A stretch of DNA of 64,000 nt from Poecilobothrus nobilitatus. Taxonomy: Eukaryota; Arthropoda; Insecta; Diptera; Dolichopodidae. Below, in pieces: positions 33,986 through 47,464 of the stretch; positions within the stretch are counted from its first letter, which is position 1, and every line of letters starts with the position of its first letter. A program made the translations under genes and the position numbers. Under the pieces are notes generated by a model, which made no database searches, was not told the DNA's origin, and was given only the letters and a program-made list of their open reading frames with translations. The DNA lies in contig OX352772.1 of NCBI GenBank assembly GCA_947095535.1, positions 150,980,767 through 151,044,766 on the forward strand, read 5' to 3'.

Positions 33986-36626
33986 GGCTATTAACTACTT
34001 TATTGTATTCTAATTTAATTTCCTCCTTTTCAGAAAAACTATGAATATATTCTTCCTTTTATTTTTGAGTTTGACGTTTTATTTTCCACCCAGAAGCCTC
34101 TTGTTTAATCTTTATAAATTTGTTCATCATTTTTGTGAATAAACCATCAATACCATTGCAATTGTCATATTTTACTGTTTCGTATTCCCAAAATTCATAA
34201 TATTTAAAAGTTTATTATGGCCCACATCCGAGAGAAAAAGGACCCATCAATTTGCAAGGACATTACATACCGTTGTAAATTTAAAATACATAAATAAAAC
34301 TTTATACCCTTTTTGAATTGCTTTTTTAATTTCATCAATTACCCAAGTTCCTACTAATGCTCTTTCATCGTCTATATGTTCACAGTATTTTCTTTGATAT
34401 TTTTGTTCACTACAAGTATTACATAGTGAGAAAATCAATTTATAATTTTGTTTAGCATTTTGTTTTTTATTTTTAACACGGGGTGTAATAAATTTGTTGG
34501 TGGTAAGATTTTACATTTAATAATACCGTCAATAGTCATTCTGTTTAACTTGGAACAGGCATCTTCTCTAACAGAAATCTTAGGATGGTTTATGGGAAAT
34601 TTCCCTAGTTTGCAAACATATAGGTGTAAGAAACATACATCTATATATTTAGTTTTTTCTCCTTGTTTACATTTATAATATGTGTAAATATTTCCCGTTC
34701 TTCCGCCATAAAATGCATTACGGGAATTTAAAGCAATTAAATTAATTATTTAATTATTTTCTAAATATCTCATATTTTCATTGTGTCTAATTAGCTCGCG
34801 GAATTCACATTTCCACATCTCAATAACTTTATTTCCACATGATGTAATCTTTACATTATCTTTACATGATCTGATCTTTACATTAATGTTTTTTCATATC
34901 GTAGATTCAAAGTATGGCCAGAGTTATCGTGTAATGGTATATCCCTCTGGTTTGTTAAACATTTTGGATGTCCATGATAATAGCAACCGTAAAATTCAAA
35001 TAGTTCTTTAGTCTCTTCGCAAAATCCATCGACTTTAAAATTTCCAATTTGTTTTTTTTTTTCAATAAATGCACATTTCAGATCAAATTTTCAATGCGCA
35101 TTTCAAATCTTTTTCCCAAATAAGCCATTGCATGACAATTTTTGATCGGATGTCTACCATCCTTTATCCTTTTCTTGGTATAATACCTATAGTAATCGAT
35201 TTGAGAAAGTTTCTTCTATATACAAGATTACAGGCGGAAGATATTGTTGTTGCATCTAAAAACGGTTCCACATTTCGATCTTCTAAAAAAAAATTTCTGA
35301 AAACCAGACAGGCTTTAGTTAAAATTTCAACATCATTCTTACAATATTTCTAAAATATTTTCTCCATATTAAATTCTGAGTTTCTATTTTGTTCATACGA
35401 CATTAAAACTTCATTACGCTCATCTGTTTTCATTGTATTAGGTTTATAGTATTTAATTGCTGGAATTGAGCAAATGTAATTTTCATTTTCGAATTTATTA
35501 ATTTATCGATCAATTTCAAAATAACCCTTTTTCAAATTGATCGATAAATTAAAAGCTTTTGGTAATTTTGCCAAGGCCATAGGAAAGTAGTTCATGGAAT
35601 CAATAAATTTAATATTATCAATTATCATAACAAAAATGTATGTACCTCGCATAATTAACTTTGGTTCAAGTACCGTTTTATTGAGTATATAATTCAGAAT
35701 AAACTCATGGTCAAATGCCTATCCAATATGAGCAATTATGACAATATTTTTGGATTCCTTCCTTAATTTTAAAATAATTTCCGTGAAATCCTCTATCACA
35801 TTTCTATCACATTCACGAAATGCTCGTTTGCACTGCATACATAAAATATTTTTAAAATTAATTGAACCTATATTGATTTCTACGGTATATGACATTCTTC
35901 ACAATGAAATGATGTGTTCATTCTTCACATTGTAATGATTATTATGGAATAGAAAGTTAATTTTTTTCCATTATTAAATTCTTCAAATATTACTTTTGCA
36001 CCACTTGTTCCATATTTATATACAACAACTTTGTGTTTATGTAAACATTCTTGAAATTGATTCAATTCACAAATTCCGCAACCTTCAGATGTAATTGTTA
36101 TTTTTGATGTTTTTAATAATTTTAAAGCAGTTAAAGTTTGAAGTTTTCCTGTATTTTTTTCGAATTTTTTCATATTCAATAAATTTTTCAATTTTAGCTA
36201 TTGAAACAACAAGTGTATGTGGTAGACATAAATGATTGCTGTTTTTTATTCTTATTATTCCTTTTCTTTTTAAGTATTCCTCTTTATAATTTGAATATTT
36301 ATTATGCCTACCTCTGGGTCTGTCTACCAGTGGGTAATCTAACACGGGTACCTGTTTAACAAAAAGTGTCTGTACTTAAGCTTATAGACGTAAGATAAAA
36401 ATAATTTATAATAAATGAAACAAAAAATGTATTATAAATAACTTTCTTCAGAATTACTTTGAAGAACATTACATCCCAAACGTCGCTGAATTTAAGTTCA
36501 TGAGCGGATCTAAAACTGAGATACGCAGGACCGTGATGTTCAAAACTGCCTCCACAAAATGTTAAATCAATCTTATCAGTGGAATTCACATCTTTCACAG
36601 CAATCCAGATTATTTGACGTATAGCA
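33986..36626 (-). pseudogene. polB: Polinton-type polB (copy P6)
   Basis: C-terminal blocks at 34000-34750 (QKYQRKYCEHIDDERALVGTWV, quoted in part; LPPTNLLHP), FYGGR, central blocks, MNYFPMALAKLP near 35580, then a deletion around 35800-35880 removing most of the zinc region, then the N-terminal domain to 36626 (IDLTFCGGSFEHHGPAYLSF). Its N-terminal frame is open for 80 codons. Otherwise broken. Confidence 0.75.
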
Positions 36627-37835
<1,209 letters not shown>

Positions 37836-38560
37836 TTGCTTTCCGATTTTTATTGTATGTCCTTTTATTTTGTACTTCATCTAAAATTATTTCCATTTTT
37901 TACGACAAAAACTTTGCCTATCTTGAGTAACTAATTTGTTTGATGTTATACAAACGTGAAATGTCTTTGGTTTTGCCCAACCAACACGTTTTGATTTACG
38001 TTCAAACCATAGCAAGTAAAAATTTTACATCTAATGCACAATTTTTTAGATTTCATCTCCCAATTTAACATAACTGAAGAAGGTACTACAATAAGATTAG
38101 GTCTCCAATTTCCTTTAAGACATGCTAAATGTGCTAAAAGTGGGATTTTTTTGTATAGTTTTCTCGAATCCCATTTCATCAGCTAAAATTCCGTTTAATT
38201 TTCGATCAGGCATTGTCAGCAGCCAATCTTATCCAATATGTTGGTATTTCCCTAACGTATATTTTAATAGAAAAGGTATTGATGTTACAACATTAGTTGG
38301 AGACAAAGCTGCTGCGTTATTCGTTGTATCTCTTTATTTTCATCCTCTAATAAACTTTTAAGACCTATGGTGTAATCTTCTTTTATTAACTCACTATCGT
38401 CGGAATCGTTTGCCGTTTTATCAGCTGACTGCTCTTCGGTAGAATCAGAATCCAATGATTCTGATTCATCATTTGAATCAATTTTCTTCTTTTCTTTAAT
38501 ATCTAACTTTCTTCTCCTTCAATGTTTTTCCATAAGTTCATCTATAAGTAAATCATTATC
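37836..38560 (-). pseudogene. Domino/SWR1-type ATPase fragment (copy D5)
   Basis: Reads LRKYQHIG-type block, then the P-loop region with GFGKT changed to GFEKT (cgaga for cggga), LACLKGNWRPNLIVVPSSVMLN (in part), FTCYGLNVNQN, and the WK/DEAQ region. The acidic stretch is at about 38400-38500. Frame breaks at the ITSYK block. Confidence 0.7.
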
Positions 38561-39665
38561 AGCCATGGAGCCATTTTCCTTTTTAAACACAGGGCTGGCA
38601 TAATCTGCTAAGCTTTCACTAAGTATATAATCTTTTAGACATTCTTCTACTTGATCTTTATTTACTTTCTGTTCCTCAGGGTGACTTTGGAGTACCGGTA
38701 TTTCATCTAAAGGAACAATCTTCATTTGAATGGATGACGTCTTCATAAATGCAGGTTTATAATCCTTAATCATTGTGATATTATGATTTACTTTTCCTTC
38801 TTTTAGATTAACCCATCCTGGAAGATCAGTATTGCTAATTTCGGCTAGAAAACATTTGTTTTTCTCTTGTATACGATTTTCTGCTGTATTATTATTTTGT
38901 TTAATGTAAATAACACCTGCATCAATATTTAAAATTCAATGTCGTAACAAACTCATTCCAATTATGACAGGAAACTTCATACGGTAATTCTGGGTAATGT
39001 GAAACTTTGTATTTTTGTACTGATCACCATTTATTTCTATGTCAATACTATGTCCTTTACTAAATGCATTCGATCTACACCTGATATGGAGAGTGATGAA
39101 CTTCTACAAATATACAAGGGATTTATTAATTGTAAGCATGATTCTTTAATTAAACAAATATCACTTTCCGTATCTATCAAACAACGTTATTTGCTTTTAA
39201 CAAAATATAATTATTATTTGAACTAACTGCATGCGTCCTAACTGTCGGATGCTTCTTGTTTGGACTATCCGGTTTTTGTGTCCGAATTGCTTACATTTCT
39301 GGACAATTATGGAACTCATGTAATGATGAACCCCAATTAAAACAGTATTTATATAACCCCAATTAAAACAGTATATTTATTTAATATTATTATTTCTTTT
39401 CGGTAGTTCAGTATTTTTCGCGTCCACATTTGTTATATTAATATTCCGATTCGTATCTGTTTTAATTTTTTCATAAATGAATAAAGTTTCTTTTAATTCG
39501 CTAAAATTTTTGGCACCGTAAAGCATCGCTTTGTTACCGGGTATATCATTTATTCCATTTATCACGTATGTTATGACCAAAATTTCATCTACTTCAGCTT
39601 GTGAAACAATATCGATCAATTTATATAAGTATTCTTGATAAGATTCGTTTATTTGTTTTTTTCGC
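38561..39665 (-). pseudogene. gag: RT start, protease and C-terminal gag (copy G3)
   Basis: RT entry with IQMKIVPLDEIPVLQS and CLKDYILSESLADYASPVFKKE (in part), joined to domino at GSMADNDL, protease-to-gag region, and gag VSQAEVDEILVITYVINGIN. The knuckle region is partly deleted and duplicated near 39350. It is interrupted at 39665 by the 5' end of a jockey-like element; the gag N-terminus continues at 43195-43551. Confidence 0.7.
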
Positions 39666-39720
39666 GTTTGTCAGTTCGTCTCTGGCGTTTGATAAAAGTA
39701 GTTGTTCATAGTGTTATTAC
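39660..39720 (+). promoter_or_regulatory. 5' end and initiator-like start of the jockey-like element
   Basis: The element begins directly after gag sequence 'cgcgtttg' with TCAGTTCGTC. TCAGT is the arthropod initiator consensus, and jockey-type elements carry their RNA polymerase II promoter at the very 5' end. The same 5' end lies at 51853 in reverse (ccactgacaaacgcg). Confidence 0.4.
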
Positions 39721-40215
39721 TTATATTTCCTTTATTTGTAAATTTAAAAATTTTTTAATTTGTATAATAAAATTTTGGTTTTTATATTAAATTTTTTATT
39801 TAGTTTAGTAAATTGTTTTTAATTTAAATAAAACTTTCTAAAATTTTCAATTTTAAGAAATTTTACATATGATAAGTATAATTTCTTTTTTTTTAATATA
39901 GTAAATAATTATTCTCAATCAAACGGTTTATTTTTGATTATTATACTCCTGTTGTAATATAGTTAAAATTTTTTTTGTTTTCTAAAGCGTGACCACACAT
40001 TTTTAGTATTAAGCGCTGACAACATTAGTTCCTGTGCGGTGGTTGTCAATTTTTTTTTTTATTTTTATTTTGACTCATTTTTCATTTTATTTCATTATAT
40101 TACAAATAAAATTGTTCGGATTTTCCGCTTAGTACCTATTTGATTCGCCAGTGACTTTAATTTTACATTGTTATTATTTATTTATATTTTTTTTTTTCTC
40201 TTCATATATCATACA

Positions 40216-41850
40216 ATGCCTAAGTGTAATTAGGTCACATGTCGCGAAGTAAATGCTGAGCCTACAAGTGCATGCGCTGGTAGCTGTGAGAGATTATTCC
40301 ATCCTAAATGTGTTGAACTCACAGCACCAATGGTGGATAGGGTAAAACATTCGCTAGGTTTAGCCTGCTATTGTGAAACCTGCCGCAAAACTTCTCCGGC
40401 AGCTCAGCAGCTGTCCATGTTGAAAATGGGTCAAAAATTTAATCCTCTGAAATAAGTTTATGAAAGTCTAGCATTAGTCTTCGAATCCTTAACGGAAGAT
40501 TTCGATAAATTGAAAAATTCTAATAACTGGCAGGTTCCTAACTGTAATGAATCTATCGCTAATGATGCTAGCGTTCAAATAGGCTTCTCTTCTTATGGGT
40601 TGGAACCACTCACACGGCCCAGTTCTGAGGTTGAACAAACCTTCAACCTTCGTGGAGATTTAATTCAACTAAAATCCGGTTTGGTCCGAAAATATACATC
40701 TTACGGACCAACTAGTTGATATATCTCCCAACTTAAGTTCGAACTCGTCTTCTAACAATATTGTTGTGAATAATAGAAGTAATAATAAAATAAATAATAA
40801 TAGTGATTATAATAGAAATATTAGTGCTAATATTCATAATAATAATCTTAGTAGTGATAATAATAGTAACAATAATAATAAAAATAATAATGCTACTAGC
40901 TGTTGTATTAATAATATTATTGATCATAGTAATAGTAATGATAATATTAGTAGTAATAATAATAATATTAACGGTAATAATAGTAGTAATAATAATAGGA
41001 ATAGTAATAACAATAGTAGAAGTAAAAATGGTAAAACTAAGAATAATCGTAGTAATAATTATAATAGGAAAAATATTAACCATAATAGTAATAATAATAT
41101 TAGTAATAATAAAAACAGTAACTTTGTAATTAAAAATAGTAATAAACATAATAATAATAATGACAATAATATTAATGATAATAGTAGAAATAAGAGAAGT
41201 AACAATATTAACAGCGGTAATAATAATAATAATAATAAATATAATAATAATAATAATAATGATAATAAAAATAATACTAATAACAATAATAAAAATAACA
41301 ATAATAATAATAATAATAATAAAAATAATAAATATAATAAGAATAATAAGAATAATAATAATATTAATAATAATAATAGTAATAATAATAATATTAATAA
41401 CAATAATAATATTAATAATAATAATAATATTAATAATACTAATAACTATAATAACAACTATAATAACAATAATAATAATAATTACAATGTTGTTACTCTA
41501 CTTGAAGGTAATCGTCTTCCCTTTAAACTCCAAGTGGTCCCGAATAATAAATTTATATTTATCTCACACCTGCATCCAAATACAGAAGCTTGTGATATAT
41601 ATCACCACCTAACAAACATTATTGATGTTGACTGTATTTGTAATGGTACTTGAATTTCTAAGATAGCAGCTACACGCTTCTCTTCTTTCAAAGTAGCTAT
41701 TAACTTACTTCACTTTATTTTATATCATAATAGCTGGCCTGCTGGAATACTAATAAAAGAATTTGAAATGCGAAAAAATTTGAAATTTCTTCGCAATCCA
41801 AAAAACCACAGAACCTCTCGATCTTTTACCAAAACGTAAGAGGTCTACGT
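40216..41850 (+). pseudogene. ORF1 of the jockey-like element (copy N1): PHD finger, Asn-rich linker, RRM-like end
   Basis: ATG at 40216; an in-frame stop after five codons, then CAGSCERLFHPKCV...ACYCETC, a PHD-type finger. A frameshift near 40455 leads to a linker in which Asn (AAT/AAC) dominates for about 240 residues (40750-41490), then NVVTLLEGNRLPFKLQVVP, HPNTEACDIYHHL, DCICNGT and FSSFKVAI...SWPAGILIKEFEMRKN, the usual C-terminal part of CR1/jockey ORF1 proteins. The Asn tract is a slippage-prone coding microsatellite. Confidence 0.7.
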
Positions 41851-43150
41851 ACTAAAACGCACTCTGCCTTTTAAAGTCTATGACTCTTCTGCACGATATT
41901 CTAGCCATGCCTGAAAATTTGCTCAACTCTAATTTCAATAGTGAGGAACTGTTTTCTAAAGATTTTCTAGTGTATCGTACTGATAGAAATATTACCTCCT
42001 CTTTTGGCCAACGCGGCGGTGGAGTTTTATTAGCTGTCAAAACAACGTTTTTGAGCAGTGTAGTCGATTTGCCATTTTCTGACCTATTCGAAATGATTAG
42101 TGTCCAAATTTCCTTTAGGCACTTAAATGCTAATTTATTCTTTATACTTTTGTATATTTCACCTAGTAATTCTAACAAAATTGAGAGCTATAATGAGCTC
42201 ATTATTTCGGTAAACAATATTTACTGTAAGCTTGCTACTTTTGACAGTTTTCCAGTTCTAGGTGATTTTAATCATCCAAATTTTTTAGTGGTTATGCTCT
42301 GATATAATTAATTTCGTGATTGCAGATAATATTTCACAGAACTTTGAATGAATTTTTATTGATGGCTTAAATAGCCTTGATCTACAACAATTTGATTCTG
42401 TCCCAAACAATTTAAGCAGACAATTAGATCTTGTCTTTTCTTCAGATCATGACAACTGTTGGGCATCCCCTAGTGAATTAACTTTCACTAATATATATGA
42501 CTATCATCCTCCGATAGATATATTTCTCAATATAAACTCCTCCAATGAATCCTCTATTTCTGAGAATTATCTAATGTTTAATTTTGAAAATTCTCAGAAG
42601 TTTAATTGGAAAAACTGATTTCGCATATCTAAACTGACTTATAGGCTCACTTAATGTGGAATCAATTTTTTCTTCATCAAATCTGAACACCAGCCTTAAA
42701 TAGTTTTATGAGATGCTAATAATATGTTTTCGCTTAGCAATTCCTACAAAATCTCATGAATACTCTAACTACTCAGCGCCATGGTCATCTAAAGAATTGC
42801 TTTCTCTTAGGAACAAACGAAATTCTTCATTGAAAAAATATATGGAAACTAATTCCATTGCCCATTATAACGCCTTTCTTGATATCTATAATAGATTCAA
42901 AATTCTATCTGATATTTTATATAAAAATTATGTTGAAAGAATTAAATCGCAATTTTAGTCCAATCTGCGACGTTTTTATGATTTAGTTAATAGTAAACGT
43001 AGGACTGATGGTTACCCATAGGCTTTGCGTTACGAAGAAACAACATCAGATAACTCGCATACTGTTGCCAACTTTTTTGCCACATTCTTCTCCAGTACTT
43101 ACCAGAACGGGGTTTTTGAGCCAAATCAGTCATACTAAATGAACAACATA
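41850..43150 (+). pseudogene. ORF2 of the jockey-like element (N1): endonuclease and linker, RT missing
   Basis: AP-endonuclease region: VYRTDRNITSSFGQRGGGVL, LFEMISVQISF, LLYISPSN, LGDFNHPN and RQLDLVFSSDHD, in the order of EEP-type endonucleases of non-LTR elements. Then APWSSKELLSLRNKRN and DLVNSKRRTDG, the segment preceding RT. It breaks at about 43135 (accagaacggggtttttga). Stops at 42300 and elsewhere. No RT in this copy. Confidence 0.75.
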
Positions 43151-43194
43151 ACTAATGCTTGGTTTAAGCAAATGTCTGATACATATATGAAAAA

Positions 43195-43551
43195 TTTTGT
43201 ACAACTCAGCACTATTAATTTTTAGGGCAAATTCCTTTATTAACGATTGTTTCAATTGTCTATATGTAAGCGGTTTTGCTTCTCATTGTATATATAGTTT
43301 CGCATCATCTTCCAACGAACGTTTACAGAATATATATTTTTGTAATTCTATTAAACCGAAAGTATTCGCGAATTGTTCAAATTCTTCAAACCACTTTTGT
43401 ACACTTATAGTTTCATTACACGAATATTTTTTAATTAGTGATTCGAAATCATTAAAATTAAATTTAATAGTTGAATTACTTTCAACATCATATTTCAAGT
43501 TTTCATTCACCACCGGTAATCGCTATTTTGTCGACTTAATCTTCGTCGGGC
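43195..43551 (-). pseudogene. gag: gag N-terminus (continuation of copy G3)
   Basis: ATG at 43551 (MSARRRLS...), frameshift, then VNENLKYDVESNSTIKFN, SVQKWFEEFEQFANTF and YIFCKRSLEDDAKLYIQ. It continues at 39665 once the retrotransposon block is skipped. The sequence upstream of the ATG is not the usual leader. Confidence 0.7.
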
Positions 43552-43559
43552 ACTCATTT

Positions 43560-43775
43560 TATTTTGGGTTGGGTCTGAAATCTCGGTTAAGTAAATCTCG
43601 TTTTAGAAAATCTCGTTTAGAAAATCTCGTTTTTAGAAATTCTCGTTTTTAAAAAATCTCGTTTAGAAAATCTAGTTTTAAGAAAATCTCGTTTTAGAAA
43701 ATCTCGTTTTTTTATATTTTGGTTATTTTTTATTTATTTGGGCCGAAAACGAGATTTTCTAAAAGATATTATCTT
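43560..43775. repeat. AAAATCTCGTTTT minisatellite with an inverted copy
   Basis: About nine loose repeats of 'tagaaaatctcgttt' at 43578-43712, then 'cgaaaacgagattttctaaa' in inverse at 43744-43765, so the whole can fold back. Confidence 0.75.
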
Positions 43776-44189
43776 TTTAATTGATTTGAACTGATTGATC
43801 TGATGACAAGTCGATGACAATAAACGAATAGCTTAATTTTAAAAAAATTTAAATGAAAATTAGAAAAGTTTTTTGAAAATAAGTGAATTTGATGGAAAAA
43901 ACTAAATAATAATTTTATAAACGAAATAAATTAAAGTATAATAAACGGAATTTCATAAAACGTAACGCAGGTATATTGTGTTTGTATTTAGAATAAAAAT
44001 AAACAATTTGAATGACATTATTAATAATATTATATAATATTTTGTAATGACAAGTTTTTGGTTTTCGTCCTAAATATATGCAATTCCAATATCTGATATT
44101 TACTCCTACTTTACCCAAGACTATGCATTATAAGACATTCCAAGTAGAACAAAATTTTTAGTATTGAAAATAAAAATAAGGCTGCGCCG
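43776..44189. other. AT-rich spacer, no gene seen
   Basis: No family recognised. It separates the two opposing jockey-like copies. Confidence 0.4.
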
Positions 44190-46290
44190 AAGAAAAACCC
44201 CGTTCTGGTAAGTACTGGAGAAAAATGTGGCAAAAAAGTTGGCAACAGTCTGCGAGTTATCTGATGTGTTTTCTTCGTAACGCAAAGTCGATGAATGACG
44301 ATCAGTCCTACGTTTACTATTAATAAAATTATAAAAACGTCGCGGATTGGAATAAAATTGTTATTTAATTCTGTCAATATAATTTTTATATAAAGTATCG
44401 GATAGAATTTTGAATCTATTATAGATATCAAGAAAGGTGTTATAATGGGCAATGGAATTAGTTTCCATATATTTTTTCAATGAAGAATTTCGTTTGTTCC
44501 TAACAGAACGCAATTCTTTAGATGACCATGGAGCTGAGTAGTTAGAAAATTCATGAGATTTTGTAGGAATTGCTAATAGAAAACATGTTGTTAGCATCTC
44601 ATAAAACTATTTAAAGCTGATGTTCAGATTTGATGAAGAAAAAATTGATTCCACATTGAGTGAGCCTATAAGTGAGTTTAAATATGTGAAAAAAGTTTTG
44701 GCAAAATCAAACTTTAGATAATTCTCAGAAATAGAGGATTCATTGGAGGAGTTAACATTGAGAAATATATCTATCGGAGGGTGATAATCATCTATATTAG
44801 TGAAAGTTAGTTTACTTGGGGATGCCCAACAGTTGTCATGATCTGAAGAAAAGACAAGATCTAATTGTCTGCCTAAGTTGTTTGTGTCAGAACTAATTTG
44901 TTGTAGATCAAGGCTATTTAAGCCATCAATAAAAATTGATTCAAAGTTCTTTGAAATATTATCTGGAATCAAGAAATTATTTATATCAGAGCATAATCAC
45001 TTAAGGTTAGGATGACTAAAATCACCTAGAACTGGAAAACTGTCAAAAGTAGCAAGTTTACGGTAAATATTGTTTACCGAAATAATGAGCTCATTATAGC
45101 TCTCAATTTTGTTAGAATTACTAGGTGAAATATACAAAAGTATAAAGAATAAATTAGCATTTAAGTGCCTAAAGGAAATTTGGACACTAATCATTTCGAA
45201 TAGGTCAGAAAATGGCAAATCGACTATACTGCTCAAAAACGTTGTTTTTACAGTTATTAAAACTCCACCGCCGCGTTGGCCAAAACGGGAAGTAATATTT
45301 CTATCAGTACGATACACGAGAAAATCTTTAGAAAACAGTTCATCACTATTGAAATTAGAGTTGAGCTAAGTTTCAGACAAGGCTAAAATATCGTGCGGAA
45401 GAGTCATAGATTTTAAAATGGCAGAGTGAGTTTTAGTACGTAGACCTCTCACGTTTTGATAAAACATCGAGAGGTTCTGTGGTTTTTTGGATTGCGAAGA
45501 AATTTCAAATTTTTTCGCAGTTCAAATTCTTTTAGTAGTATTGCAGCAGGCCAGGTATTATGGTTTAAAAGAAAGTGAAGTAAGTTATCTGGAATAGCTA
45601 TTTTGAAAGAAGAGCAGCGTTTAGCTGCTATCTTAGAAATTGAAATACCATTACGAATACAGTCAACATTAATAATGTTTGTTAGGTGGTGATATATATC
45701 ACAAGGTTCTGTATTTGGCTGCAGGTGTGAGATGAATATAAATTTATTATTCGGGACCACTTGGAGTTTAAAAGGAGTTTTTGGAGTTTTTAAGACGATT
45801 ACCTTCAAGTAGAGTAACAACATTGTTATTATTATTATTGTTATTATAGTTATTAGTATTATTAATATTATTATTATTACTATTATTATTACTAATATTA
45901 TTGTTATTATTATTCTTATTATTATTATTTTTATTATTATTATTATTACTACCGCTATTAGTACTGTTACTTCTGTTATATCTACTATTATCATTAATAT
46001 TATTGTCATTATCATTATTATGTTTATTACTATTTTTAATTACAAAGTTACTTTTTTTATTATTACTAATATTATTATTACTATTATGATTAATATTTTT
46101 CCTATTATAATTATTACTACGATTATTCTTAGTTTTACCATTATTACTTCTACTATTGATATTACTATTTCTATTATTTTTATTACTATTATTACCGTTA
46201 ATATTATTATTAGTATTACTACTAATATTATCATTACCATTACTATGATCAATATTATTAATACTACCGCTACTAGCATTATTATTAAGT
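44190..46290 (-). pseudogene. Second jockey-like copy (N2), inverted relative to N1
   Basis: Leftward reading: Asn-rich ORF1 part (46290-45820), FKLQVVPNNKFIFISHL, SWPA/TWPAAILLKEFELRKN, then ORF2 endonuclease (VYRTDRNITSRFGQRGGGVL at 45317, LLYISPSN, LGDFSHPN, RQLDLVFSSDHD), APWSSKELRSVRNKRN, ending at about 44195 at the same point (ccccgttctggt) where N1 ends. The ORF2 frames are more open than in N1. The N-terminal ORF1 is lost to a DINE-like insertion at 46290. Confidence 0.75.
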
Positions 46291-46906
46291 ATCGGGTATA
46301 ATAAAATTGCTCCTTCTTTTGTAACACCTCGAAATAAGCGAGCTAGATATACCTTCAAAGGTATGGATCGGATCAGAATCAAATTCTGAGTCGATTGAGT
46401 CATGTCCGTCCGTCCGTCCGTCAGTACGCTAACTCAAAAACTAAGAAAGCTATAATCTTGAAATTTACACAAAATATTCTGGTAGCAATTTGTAGGTTCC
46501 TTATTGTTTTTGTTTGAGTTCCGACCAAACCTTCGGGTAGCTCCCGAACAACTAACTTTTAGATCTCCACAATTTTTTTGTAATAGAGCCATGAAATTTT
46601 AAATGATGATAGATATCATAAAAATATTAATTTTATGTATATATTAATTTTTCTGTAGCCCCACCCTTTAAGGAGCTACAGCACCCCAAAGTTCGAAAAA
46701 TCTCTATATTTAAATTGGTATAACATAAGCTCTATAAGGTATATCTTCAATCTGAATTCCAAACGATAGGTGCTATTATGAGCTTTACAAACATGTATAT
46801 AATAAATATATATTTGTGCTATACGGTGTCTTAATTTAATTGCAATATCCTTCAACCCTTCTATCTTCGAAACGGTTTAAGTTGGAAACTTGAAATTTTG
46901 ACAGAA
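46290..46906. mobile_element. DINE-like element fragment (copy E4)
   Basis: Starts tatcgggtataataaaattgc; has aggtatggatcggatcagaa, ctgagtcgattgagtcatg and gtccgtccgtccgtcagtac. Same family as the element at 62938. The right end grades into the repeat at 46907. Confidence 0.55.
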
Positions 46907-47464
46907 GTTAGATCTTTGAAAACAAGTATGATTCATTTCAGAAATTTTTTTTGTATCACCCCCAGTTTAGGAGCTGTAAGGGTCAAAAACTGAAAATTTC
47001 CTATTTTGTTTAAAGAAAAAGATTGAGAATAATAATGACATAATGAGAGAAACATAAGACCTATGTGTATTAAGCAAATTCACATGAACTTTCAAAATAT
47101 TTTGTATTCTTGTAATTTCTGTTTACTTGATGTAAAATATATTGTAAAAACTATTTTGACTTTTTCAAACAATTTAAAACTTATGAATGCAAATGCTAAA
47201 AAAAAAAAAAGAAAAGAAATTATCGATTAGGTGCATCTGTTATGGAAGTTTTCATTTTTCTCTTCTATAAGAATATTGAGAAAATAATCAGAAATCTTTG
47301 ATTTGTTTGTTTGCGTTATTATTGTTACATTGTATAGGCTAAGAAATTAAAAAAAAAATCAAGGACAAGTTAATTGCTTTTGGTATTTATTAGTAAACAT
47401 TAAAATTATAAAAATAAAATAGATGGTGTTTTATATTTAAAAAATGTATTTAACTAAAAAAGCT
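46907..47464. repeat. Repeat shared with 3197-3296, then AT-rich spacer
   Basis: 46907-47006 is essentially identical to 3197-3296. 47007-47464 is AT-rich with no gene recognised. Confidence 0.55.
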
